Shown here one piece after another: positions 63,338 to 64,000 of a DNA stretch of 64,000 bases. Location of the stretch: assembly GCA_002480565.1 (NCBI GenBank), contig DLCK01000059.1, forward strand, positions 1-64,000, given 5' to 3'. The notes under the pieces are model-generated. The model had not been told where the DNA came from. It was given only the letters and a program-made list of their open reading frames with translations, and did no database searches. Positions within the stretch are counted from its first letter, which is position 1. Each line of letters begins with the position of its first letter. Origin of the DNA: Phycisphaerales bacterium UBA7800 (GTDB taxonomy: Bacteria; Planctomycetota; Phycisphaerae; Phycisphaerales; Phycisphaeraceae). The position numbers and the translations under genes are program-made.

Positions 63338-64000
63338 TGGCTATCCCCGGTTTGGGTTGCATCAATTGCAGCCGGGTTACGATATCGCTTAAGCATCCAA
63401 CGCATCGCAAAGCAGTCAACGAGTCCGACGAACGCGCGGTTCATCACACCATACTTGGCGACACCTGCATGACGCTGGCGATGGTTCACCGACACCTCCA
63501 CGATCCTGGCGCCAAGCATCAGAGAGTAAACCGGGATGAAGCGGTGCATGCCCTTGAATAGCAACGGCAGCTGCTTGGCAAACTCGGCTTTGATAAGACG
63601 GCTGGAGCAGCCGGTATCACGAACCGTATCCTTGAGGATCAACTTGCGGGCCGTGCGACCAACCCATGACGTGCAACGGCGAACGATGTTGTCATTACGG
63701 TTGCGGCTGCGGTCACCCTGAACCAGATCCACGTTACCCTTGCACATCTCCGTATACATGTTGGGGATGTCGGCAGGGTCATTTTGCAGGTCGGCATCGA
63801 GCATGGCAATGTACTTGCCGGTGGCGAATTGTATGCCGGCATACATCGCAGCACTTTGACCTTGAGCTTTGTCACGATGCAAAGCCTTCACCCACGGATA
63901 CACCTTGGCAGCAGCTTGCAACTTGGCCAACGTGGTGTCAGTGGAGCCGTCATCAACGACGATCATTTCCAGGCTGATATCCTTGTCAGCGATGGCGGAC
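63334..64000 (-). CDS. Family 2 glycosyltransferase, 5' end outside window
   Basis: The frame is open at the right edge. MIVVDDGSTDTTLAKL, GKYIAMLDADLQNDPADIP and the VRDTGCSSRLIKAEF segment are the GT2 catalytic core (DDGS, DxD-like DAD). It resembles dolichyl-phosphate-mannose synthase/undecaprenyl-phosphate glycosyltransferase-type enzymes. It overlaps the LAB_N gene by ATGA, the common partnership of these two genes. The N-terminus lies beyond position 64000. Confidence 0.93.
   Translation of the reverse strand, partial: SAIADKDISLEMIVVDDGSTDTTLAKLQAAAKVYPWVKALHRDKAQGQSAAMYAGIQFATGKYIAMLDADLQNDPADIPNMYTEMCKGNVDLVQGDRSRNRNDNIVRRCTSWVGRTARKLILKDTVRDTGCSSRLIKAEFAKQLPLLFKGMHRFIPVYSLMLGARIVEVSVNHRQRHAGVAKYGVMNRAFVGLVDCFAMRWMLKRYRNPAAIDATQTGDSQ

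Overview
The window looks like a chromosomal segment of a Planctomycetota bacterium, most likely class Phycisphaerae, at roughly 50% GC. The taxonomic call is an inference. It rests on several pilin-like secreted proteins with an FTLIELL leader and an H-X9-DG box, many LacI and XylR-type regulators next to carbohydrate-active enzymes, a membrane protein ending in a CxxCGYDL...CPECG zinc ribbon, and dispersed planctomycete-style core genes.

Positions 1 to about 38,000 are mostly polysaccharide-utilisation gene sets. On the minus strand, 1-7923 reads LacI regulator, pilin-like protein, a secreted 1523-residue GH2 enzyme, a second LacI regulator and a second pilin-like protein. A short core segment follows (HEAT-repeat lipoprotein, UbiA-type prenyltransferase, a stand-alone atpG), then 1.3 kb of apparently decayed DNA. 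From 12440 come a GH51 arabinofuranosidase with an overlapping small Cys-rich gene, a minus-strand pilin-like/membrane-protein pair, and a divergent sugar ABC transporter (binding protein and two permeases, no ATPase). A XylR-type regulator (20241-21428) is divergent from a probable operon of a serine esterase-like protein, GH95, a heparinase II/III-like protein, an alginate-lyase-like protein with FN3 and discoidin domains, and a 2-hydroxyacid dehydrogenase. A third LacI regulator (33088) is followed by a pilin-like protein, a clan-A arabinofuranosidase-like enzyme and a beta-propeller glycosidase. Together these suggest degradation of a fucose-, arabinose- and uronate-containing polysaccharide. 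No sulfatase gene is visible.

From 38.2 kb the content is mostly housekeeping: tRNA-Arg(TCT), small membrane proteins, a RdgB/HAM1-type NTP pyrophosphatase, a solitary nuoD, an SDR protein, a STAS protein, ettA, a divergent transketolase, a lacZ-type GH2 beta-galactosidase, an exported ClpP-like protein with a long coiled coil, an EEP nuclease/phosphatase, asnB, aspS, a RmlD-like reductase, a ThiD2-ThiE fusion, a LAB_N membrane protein and a truncated GT2.

The most notable signals are these. (1) All three LacI genes are followed directly, in the same direction, by a pilin-like gene. (2) A 12-bp sequence, TTGGACGCGAAT, occurs both in the XylR intergenic region and upstream of the sugar ABC operon. 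(3) Palindromic operators lie upstream of all three LacI genes. (4) Several core genes (atpG, nuoD, ettA, the RmlD-like gene) have promoter-like boxes so close to the start codon that leaderless or near-leaderless mRNAs are likely. (5) atpG and nuoD sit apart from the other subunits of their complexes. No wholly new defence or mobile system was seen. There is no CRISPR array and no intact insertion sequence.
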